Source of the DNA: Pseudomonas yamanorum
GTDB lineage: Bacteria > Pseudomonadota > Gammaproteobacteria > Pseudomonadales > Pseudomonadaceae
Direction of reading: 5' to 3'
Assembly (NCBI RefSeq): GCF_013386765.1
Contig: NZ_JACARE010000056.1
Location: 17,306 to 81,305 of the forward strand
DNA length: 64,000 bases
Positions within the stretch are counted from its first letter, which is position 1; the number at the start of each line of letters is the position of its first letter. Below, piece by piece: positions 8,940-18,184 of the stretch. The position numbers and the translations under genes are program-made. The notes under the pieces were generated by a model. That model saw only the letters and a list, made by a program, of their open reading frames with translations, was not told the DNA's origin and made no database searches.

Positions 8940-11900
8940 ATGGCGTTCTTCACCGCAGCCAGCAAAGCCGACTTCCAGCACCAACTGCAAGCGGCACTGG
9001 CGCAGCACATCAGTGAACAGGCACTGCCACAAGTGGCGCTGTTCGCTGAACAATTCTTCGGCATCATTTCCCTGGATGAACTGACCCAGCGTCGCTTGTC
9101 CGACCTGGCCGGTTGCACCCTGTCTGCCTGGCGCCTGCTTGAGCGCTTTGACCACACCCAACCGCAAGTGCGGGTCTACAACCCCGATTACGAACGTCAT
9201 GGCTGGCAATCGACCCACACCGCGGTCGAAGTGCTGCACCACGACCTGCCATTTTTGGTGGACTCGGTGCGTACCGAGCTGAACCGCCGTGGCTACAGCA
9301 TCCATACCCTGCAAACCACCGTGCTCAGCGTGCGTCGTGGCAAGAAGGGCGAGCTGCTGGAAATCCTGCCCAAAGGCACCCAGGGCGAAGACGTTCAGCA
9401 AGAATCGCTGATGTACCTGGAAATCGACCGCTGCGCCAACGCCGCCGAGCTGAATGTCCTGAGCAAGGAACTTGAGCAGGTACTGGGCGAAGTGCGCGTC
9501 GCTGTCGCCGATTTCGAGCCGATGAAGGCCAAGGTCCAGGAACTGCTGGACGGTATCGACGCCAGCGCGTACGTGATCGACGGCGAAGAAAAAGCCGAGA
9601 TCAAGAGTTTCCTGGAATGGCTGGTGGGCAACCACTTCACCTTCCTGGGCTATGAAGAGTTTGTGGTACGTGACGAGGCGGACGGCGGTCATATCGAATA
9701 TGACGCCAATTCGTTCCTCGGTCTGACCAAACTGCTGCGCCCGGGCCTCACCGCCGACGATCTGCGCATCGAAGACTACGCGGTGAACTACCTGCGTGAA
9801 CCGGCCGTGCTGTCGTTCGCCAAGGCCGCTCACCCAAGCCGCGTGCACCGCCCGGCCTACCCGGACTACGTGTCGATCCGCCAGATCGATGCCGACGGCA
9901 AGGTCACCAAGGAATGCCGCTTCATGGGCCTCTACACCTCTTCGGTGTACGGCGAAAGCGTGCGGGTAATCCCGTACATTCGCCGCAAGGTCGCGGAAAT
10001 CGAACGTCGCTCGGGCTTCCAGGCCAAGGCGCATTTGGGCAAGGAACTGGCCCAGGTGGTCGAAGTGCTGCCCCGGGATGATCTGTTCCAGACCCCGGTG
10101 GACGAGCTGTTCAGCACCGTGATGTCGATCGTGCAGATCCAGGAGCGCAACAAGATCCGCGTGTTCCTGCGCAAAGACCCGTACGGTCGCTTCTGCTACT
10201 GCCTGGCCTACGTGCCGCGCGACATCTATTCCACCGAAGTGCGCCAGAAGATCCAGCAAGTGCTGATGGATCGCCTGAAAGCCTCGGACTGCGAATTCTG
10301 GACCTTCTTCTCTGAGTCCGTACTGGCTCGCGTCCAGCTGATCCTGCGGGTAGACCCGAAGAACCGCCTGGACATCGACCCGCTGCAACTGGAAAAAGAA
10401 GTGGTGCAGGCCTGCCGCAGCTGGCAGGACGACTACTCCAGCCTGGTGGTGGAAAGCTTCGGCGAAGCCCATGGCACCAACGTGCTCGCAGACTTCCCGA
10501 AAGGCTTCCCGGCCGGCTACCGCGAGCGTTTCGCCGCGCATTCGGCCGTGGTCGACATGCAGCACCTGCTCAGCCTGACCGAAGCCAACCCGCTGGTGAT
10601 GAGTTTCTACCAGCCACTGGGTCAGGTTTCCGGCCAGCGCGAGCTGCACTGCAAGCTGTATCACGCCGACACTCCGCTGGCACTGTCCGACGTGCTGCCG
10701 ATCCTGGAAAACCTCGGCCTGCGTGTACTGGGTGAATTCCCGTACCGCCTGCGTCATGCCAATGGCCGCGAGTTCTGGATTCACGATTTCGCGTTCATCG
10801 CCGCCGAAGGCGTGAACCTCGACATCCAGCAACTGAACGACACCCTGCAGGACGCGTTCGTGCATATCGTGCACGGCGATGCCGAGAACGATGCGTTCAA
10901 CCGCCTGGTGCTGACCGCCGGCCTGCCATGGCGCGACGTGGCGCTGCTGCGTGCCTACGCCCGTTACCTGAAGCAGATTCGCCTGGGCTTCGACCTGGGT
11001 TACATTGCCAGCACCCTGAACAACCACACCGACATCGCCCGCGAGTTGACCCGGTTGTTCAAGACCCGCTTCTACCTGGCGCGCAAGCTCACCAGCGACG
11101 ACCTGGAAGACAAGCAGCAACGCCTGGAGCAAGCGATCCTCACGGCCCTGGACGACGTTCAGGTGCTCAACGAAGACCGCATCCTGCGTCGCTACCTGGA
11201 CCTGATCAAGGCCACCCTGCGGACCAACTTCTACCAGGCGGATGCCAACGGTCAGAACAAGTCCTACTTCAGCTTCAAGTTCAACCCACACGCGATTCCT
11301 GAATTGCCCAAGCCGGTGCCGAAGTTTGAAATCTTCGTCTACTCGCCACGGGTTGAAGGCGTGCACCTGCGCTTTGGCAACGTCGCTCGCGGCGGCCTGC
11401 GCTGGTCCGACCGTGAAGAAGACTTCCGTACCGAAGTGCTGGGCCTGGTAAAAGCCCAGCAGGTGAAGAACTCGGTCATCGTGCCAGTCGGCGCCAAGGG
11501 CGGCTTCCTGCCGCGTCGCCTGCCACTGGGCGGCAGCCGGGACGAGATCGCGGCCGAGGGTATCGCCTGCTACCGCATCTTCATTTCCGGCCTGTTGGAC
11601 ATCACCGACAACCTGAAAGACGGCGCCCTGGTGCCACCGTTGAACGTGGTGCGCCACGACAACGATGACCCGTACCTGGTGGTGGCGGCGGACAAGGGCA
11701 CTGCGACCTTCTCCGACATCGCCAACGGCATCGCCATCGACTACGGCTTCTGGCTGGGTGATGCGTTCGCCTCCGGTGGTTCTGCCGGTTACGACCACAA
11801 GAAAATGGGCATCACCGCCAAGGGCGCGTGGGTGGGCGTGCAGCGTCACTTCCGTGAGCGCGGCATCAATGTCCAGCAAGACAGCATCACCGTGGTGGGC

Positions 11901-13799
11901 GTGGGCGACATGGCCGGCGACGTGTTCGGCAACGGCCTGTTGATGTCCGACAAGCTGCAACTGGTCGCGGCCTTCAACCACCTGCACATCTTCATCGATC
12001 CAAACCCGACCCCGGCCAACAGCTTCGCGGAACGCCAGCGCCTGTTTGACCTGCCGCGCTCGGCCTGGACCGACTACGACACCAGCATCATGTCCGAAGG
12101 CGGCGGTATCTTCTCGCGCAGCGCGAAGAGCATTGCCATCTCGCCACAGATGAAAGAACGCTTCGACATCCAGGCCGACAAGCTGACCCCGACCGAACTG
12201 CTGAACGCCTTGCTCAAGGCGCCGGTGGACCTGTTGTGGAACGGCGGTATCGGTACCTACGTCAAGGCCAGCACCGAAAGCCACGCCGATGTGGGCGACA
12301 AGGCCAACGACGCCCTGCGCGTCAATGGTAACGAGCTGCGCTGCAAGGTAGTGGGCGAGGGCGGTAACCTCGGCATGACCCAACTGGGTCGTGTGGAATT
12401 CGGCCTCAATGGCGGCGGTTCCAACACCGACTTCATCGACAACGCCGGTGGCGTGGATTGCTCCGACCACGAAGTGAACATCAAGATCCTGCTCAACGAA
12501 GTGGTGCAGGCTGGCGACATGACCGACAAGCAACGCAACCAGTTGCTGGCGAGCATGACCGACGAAGTCGGCAGCCTGGTGTTGGGCAACAACTACAAGC
12601 AAACCCAGGCCCTGTCCCTGGCGGCCCGCAAAGCTTTCGAGCGAGCAGCCGAGTACAAGCGCCTGATGAGCGACCTGGAAGGCCGCGGCAAGCTGGACCG
12701 TGCCATCGAGTACCTGCCGACCGAGGAGCAGCTCAACGAGCGCGCCGCCGCGGGCAAGGGCCTGACGCGTCCGGAGCTGTCGGTATTGATCTCCTACAGC
12801 AAGATCGACCTCAAGGAAGCGCTGCTTAAGTCCCTGGTGCCGGATGACGACTACCTGACCCGTGACATGGAGACCGCGTTCCCGCCGAGCCTGGTGGCCA
12901 AGTTCTCCGAAGCCATGCGTCGCCACCGTCTGAAGCGTGAGATCGTCAGCACCCAGATCGCCAACGACCTGGTCAACCACATGGGCATCACCTTCGTTCA
13001 GCGACTCAAAGAGTCCACCGGCATGAGCCCGGCGAACGTGGCCGGTGCCTACGTGATCGTGCGTGACATCTTCCATCTCCCGCACTGGTTCCGTCAGATC
13101 GAAGCCCTGGACCACCAGGTGTCGGCCGACGTGCAACTGGAGCTGATGGACGAACTGATGCGCCTGGGCCGTCGTGCCACGCGCTGGTTCCTGCGCAGCC
13201 GTCGCAACGAGCAGGACGCCGGGCGCGATGTTGCGCACTTCGGTCCACACCTCGCTGCGCTGGGTCTCAAGCTCGACGAACTGCTGGAAGGTCCGACCCG
13301 CGAAGGCTGGCAGAACCGTTACCAGGCTTACGTCGAGGCCGGTGTGCCAGAGTTGTTGGCGCGCATGGTTGCAGGCACTACGCACCTGTACACCCTGTTG
13401 CCGATCATCGAGGCCGCGGACGTGACAGGCCAAAGTGCAGCAGACGTCGCGAAGGCTTACTTCGCCGTCGGCAGCGCCCTGGACTTGCCGTGGTACCTGC
13501 AGCAAATCAGCAGCCTGCCGGTGGGCAACAACTGGCAGGCCCAGGCCCGTGAGGCCTTCCGCGACGACGTGGATTGGCAGCAACGGGCGATCACCATTTC
13601 CGTACTGCAAATGGCCGACGCGCCAGAAGACATGGAAGCCCGCGTGGCCCTGTGGCTTGAGCAGCACCAGGACATGGCTGATCGCTGGCGCGCCATGATG
13701 GTTGAAATTCGTGCTGCAGTCGGCACGGACTACGCCATGTACGCGGTGGCCAACCGTGAGTTGCTGGACCTGGCAATGAGTGGTCAGTCGGTGCTGTAA
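8940..13799 (+). CDS. gdhB: NAD-specific glutamate dehydrogenase, large (about 180 kDa) class
   Basis: The 1,619-residue enzyme catalyses oxidative deamination of glutamate to 2-oxoglutarate with NAD+, a catabolic route for arginine and glutamate. Length matches the L-GDH180 class of Pseudomonas (about 1,620 residues). The N-terminal half holds regulatory ACT-like segments. The catalytic core includes the lysine motif PVGAKGGF near residue 850 and the nucleotide-binding stretch VVGVGDMAGDVFGNG near 985. A GGAG sequence about 10 bp upstream is the likely ribosome site. The gene is monocistronic and ends in a strong intrinsic terminator. In related species expression responds to arginine and catabolite control; I see no identifiable operator here. 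Confidence 0.97.
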   Translation: MAFFTAASKADFQHQLQAALAQHISEQALPQVALFAEQFFGIISLDELTQRRLSDLAGCTLSAWRLLERFDHTQPQVRVYNPDYERHGWQSTHTAVEVLHHDLPFLVDSVRTELNRRGYSIHTLQTTVLSVRRGKKGELLEILPKGTQGEDVQQESLMYLEIDRCANAAELNVLSKELEQVLGEVRVAVADFEPMKAKVQELLDGIDASAYVIDGEEKAEIKSFLEWLVGNHFTFLGYEEFVVRDEADGGHIEYDANSFLGLTKLLRPGLTADDLRIEDYAVNYLREPAVLSFAKAAHPSRVHRPAYPDYVSIRQIDADGKVTKECRFMGLYTSSVYGESVRVIPYIRRKVAEIERRSGFQAKAHLGKELAQVVEVLPRDDLFQTPVDELFSTVMSIVQIQERNKIRVFLRKDPYGRFCYCLAYVPRDIYSTEVRQKIQQVLMDRLKASDCEFWTFFSESVLARVQLILRVDPKNRLDIDPLQLEKEVVQACRSWQDDYSSLVVESFGEAHGTNVLADFPKGFPAGYRERFAAHSAVVDMQHLLSLTEANPLVMSFYQPLGQVSGQRELHCKLYHADTPLALSDVLPILENLGLRVLGEFPYRLRHANGREFWIHDFAFIAAEGVNLDIQQLNDTLQDAFVHIVHGDAENDAFNRLVLTAGLPWRDVALLRAYARYLKQIRLGFDLGYIASTLNNHTDIARELTRLFKTRFYLARKLTSDDLEDKQQRLEQAILTALDDVQVLNEDRILRRYLDLIKATLRTNFYQADANGQNKSYFSFKFNPHAIPELPKPVPKFEIFVYSPRVEGVHLRFGNVARGGLRWSDREEDFRTEVLGLVKAQQVKNSVIVPVGAKGGFLPRRLPLGGSRDEIAAEGIACYRIFISGLLDITDNLKDGALVPPLNVVRHDNDDPYLVVAADKGTATFSDIANGIAIDYGFWLGDAFASGGSAGYDHKKMGITAKGAWVGVQRHFRERGINVQQDSITVVGVGDMAGDVFGNGLLMSDKLQLVAAFNHLHIFIDPNPTPANSFAERQRLFDLPRSAWTDYDTSIMSEGGGIFSRSAKSIAISPQMKERFDIQADKLTPTELLNALLKAPVDLLWNGGIGTYVKASTESHADVGDKANDALRVNGNELRCKVVGEGGNLGMTQLGRVEFGLNGGGSNTDFIDNAGGVDCSDHEVNIKILLNEVVQAGDMTDKQRNQLLASMTDEVGSLVLGNNYKQTQALSLAARKAFERAAEYKRLMSDLEGRGKLDRAIEYLPTEEQLNERAAAGKGLTRPELSVLISYSKIDLKEALLKSLVPDDDYLTRDMETAFPPSLVAKFSEAMRRHRLKREIVSTQIANDLVNHMGITFVQRLKESTGMSPANVAGAYVIVRDIFHLPHWFRQIEALDHQVSADVQLELMDELMRLGRRATRWFLRSRRNEQDAGRDVAHFGPHLAALGLKLDELLEGPTREGWQNRYQAYVEAGVPELLARMVAGTTHLYTLLPIIEAADVTGQSAADVAKAYFAVGSALDLPWYLQQISSLPVGNNWQAQAREAFRDDVDWQQRAITISVLQMADAPEDMEARVALWLEQHQDMADRWRAMMVEIRAAVGTDYAMYAVANRELLDLAMSGQSVL

Positions 13800-13825
13800 A
13801 AAGCCTGATTGAGGGTTAACACCGA

Positions 13826-13861
13826 AAAATCCCCGTGTCGAAAGACACGGGGATTTTTTTT
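13826..13861 (+). terminator. Rho-independent terminator of gdhB
   Basis: An 11-bp perfect stem (ATCCCCGTGTC / GACACGGGGAT, 13829-13839 and 13844-13854) with a GAAA tetraloop is followed by eight T residues. A run of A residues on the left would allow function on the other strand too, for the Sel1 gene ending at 13899. Confidence 0.95.
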
Positions 13862-13898
13862 GGGTGGACGCTTACGTCGAGGGCATGGCTGCCGTGGG

Positions 13899-14894
13899 TC
13901 AGTTGCCGGAACCCAGCACGACTTTTGGTTCATTGAATTGAGCGACCAGCAGCACCTTGCTGTTCAACTCAGCGAGGATGGACAGGGAGGCGTCATATTG
14001 CTTCGGACTCATCTGGTGCAAGATTTCCTCGAGGTCAGCGTCGAGTTGATCAACCGATTCAATACCGACGTTTCTGTCACGTGCAAATTTCAATAGTGCG
14101 CGGGCTTTGGGCAAGTCTTTTTCGAGTCCATAGATGCGCGCTTTTTTGGCCCCTTTCCATGGCATGCCGGCCAGTGCGTAGCCGTATTCCTGTATGCCTT
14201 CCAGTTCGCCCGCCGCTACCAATTGTGCAAACCTTTGCTGCTTCTCGAGCGTGCTGGCTGTTGATGTCTGGGGGTAGACGCGATCGTACAGTGCCGGTGG
14301 ATACCCGCTGTCAGCAGATTTTTGGCACATCTCTTCAATCAGTGCGTTGCGCTCTACGGCGTTGGTCATCAGCCCAGGGTGTTCCCGGTAGGCTTGGGCC
14401 AGTTTGAATTGCGCCTTTGAGTTGCCTGTGGCTGCGGCCTGGGTCAGCCATGCAATGTCCTGGGTCAGGGTATACATGTTTAACATGCCCTGGGCATTGC
14501 CAGCGGCAACTGCCGCCATGGACAGCTCCCTGGCTTTTGCCAGAGATTCGGTGTCCCCGAGCCACATCAAGGCGAAGACGTTGTTCTGTGCCGCTGCAAG
14601 CCTGAGCCATTTTTTGGTTTCCGGGAACGCATAGCGAAATGCCCCGAATATATAACCGGTGCAAGTGGCCATGGCGTATTGCGATTGCGCGTCGCCATTC
14701 AGCGCCGGGAAGGTCAAATAGAATGCCGCGTCGTCAATTTTGCCTCGACGAAACAACGCGCTTCCAATCTTCCTTGCGGCGTCGGTCAGTTCAGCCAACG
14801 TTGCATTCAAGGGGGCCGGCAGAGAAGCCTTCTGATCATTCAATTGAGTAATCAGGGTGGACAGCTTCGACGACACGTCTGGGTCAATGTACAT
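13899..14894 (-). CDS. Sel1/TPR-like repeat protein, accessory
   Basis: I choose the ATG at 14894 (MYIDPDVSSK), since the upstream extension has no family character; this gives 331 residues. Helical pairs of the Sel1 type are visible, for example AAVAAGNAQGMLNMYTL and AAATGNSKAQFKLAQAY at mid-protein. Such solenoids mediate protein-protein contacts. There is no signal peptide or membrane segment, so it is probably cytoplasmic. By eye its G+C content is lower than that of gdhB and it uses more AT-rich codons, suggesting acquisition. Near-identical terminator-like sequences lie on both sides (13835 and 15036). A precise function cannot be given. Confidence 0.75.
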   Translation of the reverse strand: MYIDPDVSSKLSTLITQLNDQKASLPAPLNATLAELTDAARKIGSALFRRGKIDDAAFYLTFPALNGDAQSQYAMATCTGYIFGAFRYAFPETKKWLRLAAAQNNVFALMWLGDTESLAKARELSMAAVAAGNAQGMLNMYTLTQDIAWLTQAAATGNSKAQFKLAQAYREHPGLMTNAVERNALIEEMCQKSADSGYPPALYDRVYPQTSTASTLEKQQRFAQLVAAGELEGIQEYGYALAGMPWKGAKKARIYGLEKDLPKARALLKFARDRNVGIESVDQLDADLEEILHQMSPKQYDASLSILAELNSKVLLVAQFNEPKVVLGSGN

Positions 14895-15035
14895 TTTCGA
14901 TACCTGTAATAGAGCACTCAAGCAGTGCGGGATACAGGTTATGGAAAGGTCACCTGGCGCAGGCGTTACATAGCTAGGGCGGGCGCGGATCAGGCGGTGC
15001 TGGAGTTGGCTTGGCTGATTAGTAGACAAAACCAT

Positions 15036-15060
15036 GTGTCGAAAGATACCGGGCTTCTTT
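15036..15060 (+). repeat. Decayed copy of the gdhB terminator
   Basis: GTGTCGAAAGATACCGGG at 15036-15053 matches 16 of 18 bases of the gdhB terminator core at 13835-13852 in direct orientation. A T-rich tail (CTTCTTTGTG) follows. The two copies bracket the Sel1-repeat gene. The stem of the right copy is imperfect, so terminator activity is doubtful. Confidence 0.55.
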
Positions 15061-15086
15061 GTGTTCGCTTTACAAGATTGGCGATG

Positions 15087-15779
15087 CTACGAAATAAGTA
15101 GCTTGGCTTCCAGGTGGTCCAGATGCCGGGTCATCAAGGTGACGGCGGTACCGGCGTCGCCTTGCTCCACCGCATCCACAATCGCCCTATGCTCCTGCCC
15201 CGCGCAATACGTGCAGGCCGTCGCCTCAAGCTGCGCTATCACCAACGACGTCAACGGCACCAGGCTGTTGAGAAACTGCGCCAGCGGTGCATTCCCGGCG
15301 ATGGCCGCCAGTTGCAGGTGAAACTCCCCTGAAAGCCGAATCGCCGGGCCGCGTTCGTCACGCTCAATGCAGGCGCGTTCCCGTGCGATCAGCTCTCGCA
15401 GTTGGCGGATCTGTGCCGGTTTCGCGTGAGCACACGCCAGTTGCACCACGGTGATTTCCGTCAGGCGACGGGCCTCCAGAATTTGCCGGGTTTGTTGGGC
15501 ATCCGGTGCTGCCACCTGGGCCCGATGGTTGGGCCGCAGGATGATTACTTGTTGGTGCGATAGCCGCGCCAGCACTCGGCGTATCACGCTGCGGCTCACA
15601 CCAAAACTCTGCCCCAGGCTTTCTTCGGTAAAGCGGCTGGCCGGGGCGATGCGTTGTTCGAGAATGGCGTCGAACAGCCGCGGATAGATGTCGTCCACCG
15701 AGAGTTTTTTGCCGGGCACCAGGCGTATCGGCGGCAGGACATTGACGACGCTGTTACGTTGCAGGGCAGGGGCGTTCAT
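15087..15779 (-). CDS. GntR family regulator with FCD ligand domain
   Basis: The 230-residue protein has a winged helix at about residues 30-90 (ESLGQSFGVSRSVIRRVLARL as recognition region) and an all-helical FCD effector domain after residue 100. The FCD domain carries the spaced metal-ligand-type residues E/H (SGEFHLQLAAIAGN, TRHLDHLEAKL). FCD regulators bind small carboxylates or metabolites and repress neighbouring transport or catabolic genes. GGAGA lies 8 bp upstream of the ATG at 15779. It follows another GntR gene by 17 bp, so the two are probably co-transcribed. The effector cannot be told. Confidence 0.88.
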   Translation of the reverse strand: MNAPALQRNSVVNVLPPIRLVPGKKLSVDDIYPRLFDAILEQRIAPASRFTEESLGQSFGVSRSVIRRVLARLSHQQVIILRPNHRAQVAAPDAQQTRQILEARRLTEITVVQLACAHAKPAQIRQLRELIARERACIERDERGPAIRLSGEFHLQLAAIAGNAPLAQFLNSLVPLTSLVIAQLEATACTYCAGQEHRAIVDAVEQGDAGTAVTLMTRHLDHLEAKLLIS

Positions 15780-15796
15780 GGGCGGTCTCCAAAAAG

Positions 15797-16501
15797 TCAG
15801 CTACCCAGATGGTCATCCGGGATGTTCAAGCGAATGCCCATGCGCAAGCCTTCCTGGAGGATGTGCCGGCGCATTTCGGCGCTGGCCAGGGCGCTGTTCT
15901 TGTTGCGGATCGCGCGCACCACGGCGTCGTTTTCCTGCAGGCGCTCCGCCAGGTGCTCGGGGGAGTTGCGCAGCACCTGGGCGCTTTGCTTGAGGGCGTT
16001 GCTGGTTTGTTGCACCACGTTCTGGAAGATCGGGTTGGAGGTCAGGGCGAACAGTTCTTCGTGGAACGCGATGTAGGCGTTCATCCCGGCTTCGCTGTCG
16101 CCGGCATCGAGGGCCTCGCGCATGTCCATCAGGGTCAGGCGCAGTTGCCCGACCTCCTTGCTGCTGATGGATTGAGCCACCAGGCCGACGATAAAGGGCT
16201 CGAGGGTGTAGCGCAGTTGCAGGATGTCTTCGAGACTGGCGTCGGCCACGCCGCTGTCCTGGGCCTGGGGTTCGCTGAGGGTGGCTTCCAGCACCACCAC
16301 GCCCTTGCCGGGCATGGAGCGCACCAGGCCGAGGGTTTCGAGCACGATCACCGCTTCGCGCAGGCTCGGACGGCTGATGCCCAGTTGCTCGGCCAGTTCA
16401 CGTTGGCCGGGGAGCATCTCGCCGCGTCGCCACTGGCCCTTCGCCAGGGCGGCGCGCAGTTTTTCTACCACTGAATTGACGACGGTTGAGGTGCTGATCA
16501 C
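15797..16501 (-). CDS. FadR-subfamily GntR regulator
   Basis: The 234-residue protein has an N-terminal winged helix with the classical FadR/LldR signature (GEMLPGQRELAEQLGISRPSLREA). The wing is GLVRSMPGKGVVV, and an FCD domain follows (residues 95-220). Regulators of this type normally bind TGGTnnnACCA-like operators and respond to lactate, glycolate, dicarboxylates or similar acids. The nearby dctA-type gene, with two GGTC-N-GACC sites upstream, is the obvious target. A REP pair separates it from dctA. Confidence 0.9.
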   Translation of the reverse strand: MISTSTVVNSVVEKLRAALAKGQWRRGEMLPGQRELAEQLGISRPSLREAVIVLETLGLVRSMPGKGVVVLEATLSEPQAQDSGVADASLEDILQLRYTLEPFIVGLVAQSISSKEVGQLRLTLMDMREALDAGDSEAGMNAYIAFHEELFALTSNPIFQNVVQQTSNALKQSAQVLRNSPEHLAERLQENDAVVRAIRNKNSALASAEMRRHILQEGLRMGIRLNIPDDHLGS

Positions 16502-16526
16502 GTCGATGCCTCCTTGATGATCTAGT

Positions 16527-16613
16527 GTGGGAGCTGGCTTGCCTGCGATAGCGGTGTATCAGTCAAAAATTCATTTGCCGACCCGGCGCCATCGCAGGCA
16601 AGCCAGCTCCCAC
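16527..16613. repeat. REPIN, GTGGGAGCTGGCTTGCCTGCGAT family
   Basis: The left arm GTGGGAGCTGGCTTGCCTGCG begins at 16527 and the exact inverted arm ends at 16613 (CTCCCAC). The arms enclose about 45 bp of variable sequence. Element length is 87 bp, the same as two further copies at 18829-18915 and 51659-51745. Confidence 0.92.
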
Positions 16614-16641
16614 ATTGGAGTGGTGTGTTGTCGGGAAAGAG

Positions 16642-17952
16642 TCAGAACTCCTGGTGGGCGGGCACTACCGGCTTCTTGGCCTGGAAGGCATACCCTTGCT
16701 GCCCGTCCAGCACCTTGTTGGCGCGCTGGATATCGATGTCTTTTTCCCAGCGGGCGATGGCCACGGTAGCAACGCAGTTGCCGATCAGGTTGGTCAGCGC
16801 CCGGCCAATCCCCATGAACCAGTCCACTGCCAACACCAGCACCAGGCCCACCACCGGAATCGCCGGGATCGCGGTGAGCGTCGCCGCCAGAATCACCAGG
16901 GCCGATCCCGGGATCCCGTGGGCACCCTTGGAGGTGATCAGCGATACCAGCAGGATGGTCAGCAGGTCGGTCATCGACAGCGGCGTGCCGGTGGCGTTGG
17001 CGATAAATACGATGGCCAGGGTCAGGTAGATCGAGAAGCCATCGAGGTTGAACGAGTACCCCGTCGGAATCACCAGACCCACGGTCGAGCTGCCGATGCC
17101 CAGGTGCTCCAGTTTACGCATGATCTGTGGCAACACCGCATCGGAGGACGCGGTGCCCATCACGATCAACAGCTCTTCGCGCAGGTACTTGAGCAGCGGC
17201 AGCATCCGCAGGCCCGACAGGCGCATCACCAGGCCGAGAATCACCGCCACGAACATGAAACAGGTGAGGTAGAACAGGCCCACCAGGCTACCCAGGTGTT
17301 GCAGGGAATCCAGGCCGTAGGTGCTGGTGGTGAAGGCGATGGCGCCGAACACGCCGATGGGTGCCAGGCGCACGATCATGCCCATGATGCGGAAGATCAC
17401 GTGGCTCAGCTCGTTGATCAACCGCGAGATGCCGGAGGCGGCTTCGCCCACCAGGTTCAGGGCGCTGCCGAACAGCACGGAGAACAACAGCACCTGCAGC
17501 ACGTTGTTGTCGGCGAAGGCGCCGATCACCGAGTTGGGGATCAGGTCCATCAGGAACTGGCTGGTGCCCTTGATGTGTTGGCCTTTGTCGGCCAGTTCAT
17601 TCAAGCCGGCGGAGGAGAGTTGTTCCAGGTGGATATTGGCGCCGGTGCCGATCCCGGTACTGAAGGCCATGATCAGGCCGATCACCAGGGCCACGGTGGT
17701 CAGCGCTTCAAAGTAGATCACCGACTTGAGCCCGATGCGTCCGACTTTCTTCAAGTCGCCGGCACCGGAAATACCGCTGACCACCACGCAGAACACGATC
17801 AGGCCAATCAGCATTTTGATCAGCTTGATAAAGCCGTCACCCAGGGGTTTGAGTTGCGAGGAGAATTCGGGAAGGGCGAGGCCGCAGATTATGCCGATGA
17901 CCAGGCCAATCACGACTTGCAGGAACATCGAACGCGAGCACCATCTGAGCAT
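16642..17952 (-). CDS. dctA: C4-dicarboxylate/H+ (or Na+) symporter, DctA type
   Basis: The 436-residue protein belongs to the dicarboxylate/amino acid:cation symporter family of the inner membrane, with about eight membrane helices and two re-entrant loops. Visible family motifs are LIGLIVFCVVVSGISG, the serine-rich loop GTASSDAVLPQI, PTGYSFNLDGFSIYLTLAIVF and the helix around ITSKGAHGIPGSALVIL. The N-terminus (MLRWCSRSMFLQVV) is shorter than in canonical DctA; a second Met at 17928 is an alternative start. Substrate is inferred as C4-dicarboxylates; glutamate/aspartate (GltP-like) cannot be excluded. Two inverted repeats upstream and two GntR genes downstream suggest local control. Confidence 0.9.
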   Translation of the reverse strand: MLRWCSRSMFLQVVIGLVIGIICGLALPEFSSQLKPLGDGFIKLIKMLIGLIVFCVVVSGISGAGDLKKVGRIGLKSVIYFEALTTVALVIGLIMAFSTGIGTGANIHLEQLSSAGLNELADKGQHIKGTSQFLMDLIPNSVIGAFADNNVLQVLLFSVLFGSALNLVGEAASGISRLINELSHVIFRIMGMIVRLAPIGVFGAIAFTTSTYGLDSLQHLGSLVGLFYLTCFMFVAVILGLVMRLSGLRMLPLLKYLREELLIVMGTASSDAVLPQIMRKLEHLGIGSSTVGLVIPTGYSFNLDGFSIYLTLAIVFIANATGTPLSMTDLLTILLVSLITSKGAHGIPGSALVILAATLTAIPAIPVVGLVLVLAVDWFMGIGRALTNLIGNCVATVAIARWEKDIDIQRANKVLDGQQGYAFQAKKPVVPAHQEF

Positions 17953-18002
17953 GGGAAGGATCTCTATTCGGTGCCCTGGTGGGTCCAGGGCTTAATTGTT
18001 GT

Positions 18003-18011
18003 GGTCTGACC
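18003..18011. promoter_or_regulatory. Inverted repeat GGTC-T-GACC, proximal putative GntR operator
   Basis: GGTCTGACC is a perfect 4+4 palindrome 51 bp upstream of the dctA start; in context it reads TGGTCTGACCGG. FadR/PdhR/LldR-type regulators recognise TGGTnnnACCA, so it fits apart from one end base. Its centre lies 86 bp from a second identical site. Confidence 0.55.
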
Positions 18012-18088
18012 GGTATGTCCAGTGCGGGGCCAGTCTACGCTCGGTTTTTTTCCAGCTGCAAGTAAATATTACAGAGAGGATGGGTCCC

Positions 18089-18097
18089 GGTCTGACC
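18089..18097. promoter_or_regulatory. Inverted repeat GGTC-T-GACC, distal putative GntR operator
   Basis: This is an identical GGTCTGACC palindrome, with context CGGTCTGACCAG and a further half site TTGGTC just beyond. Spacing to the proximal copy is about eight helical turns, which would suit looping or cooperative binding by a dimeric FCD regulator. It lies about 90 bp before tag, so it could also affect that gene. Confidence 0.5.
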
Positions 18098-18184
18098 AGT
18101 TGGTCGCCAAGGTCGGGGCTTGAGCGGTTGGCGGCCCGGAATTTTTTTCGCTTATCATCCCGGGCTCGGTTCACAAGGTGAGTT

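Noticed and set aside
8910..13667. A 1,585-codon open frame antisense to gdhB, almost the full gene length
   Set aside because: It is in register with the third-position G/C bias of gdhB, and its translation is rich in His, Gln, Val and Gly without domains. Long antisense frames over large glutamate dehydrogenase genes are a recurrent artefact. gdhB itself has all family motifs.
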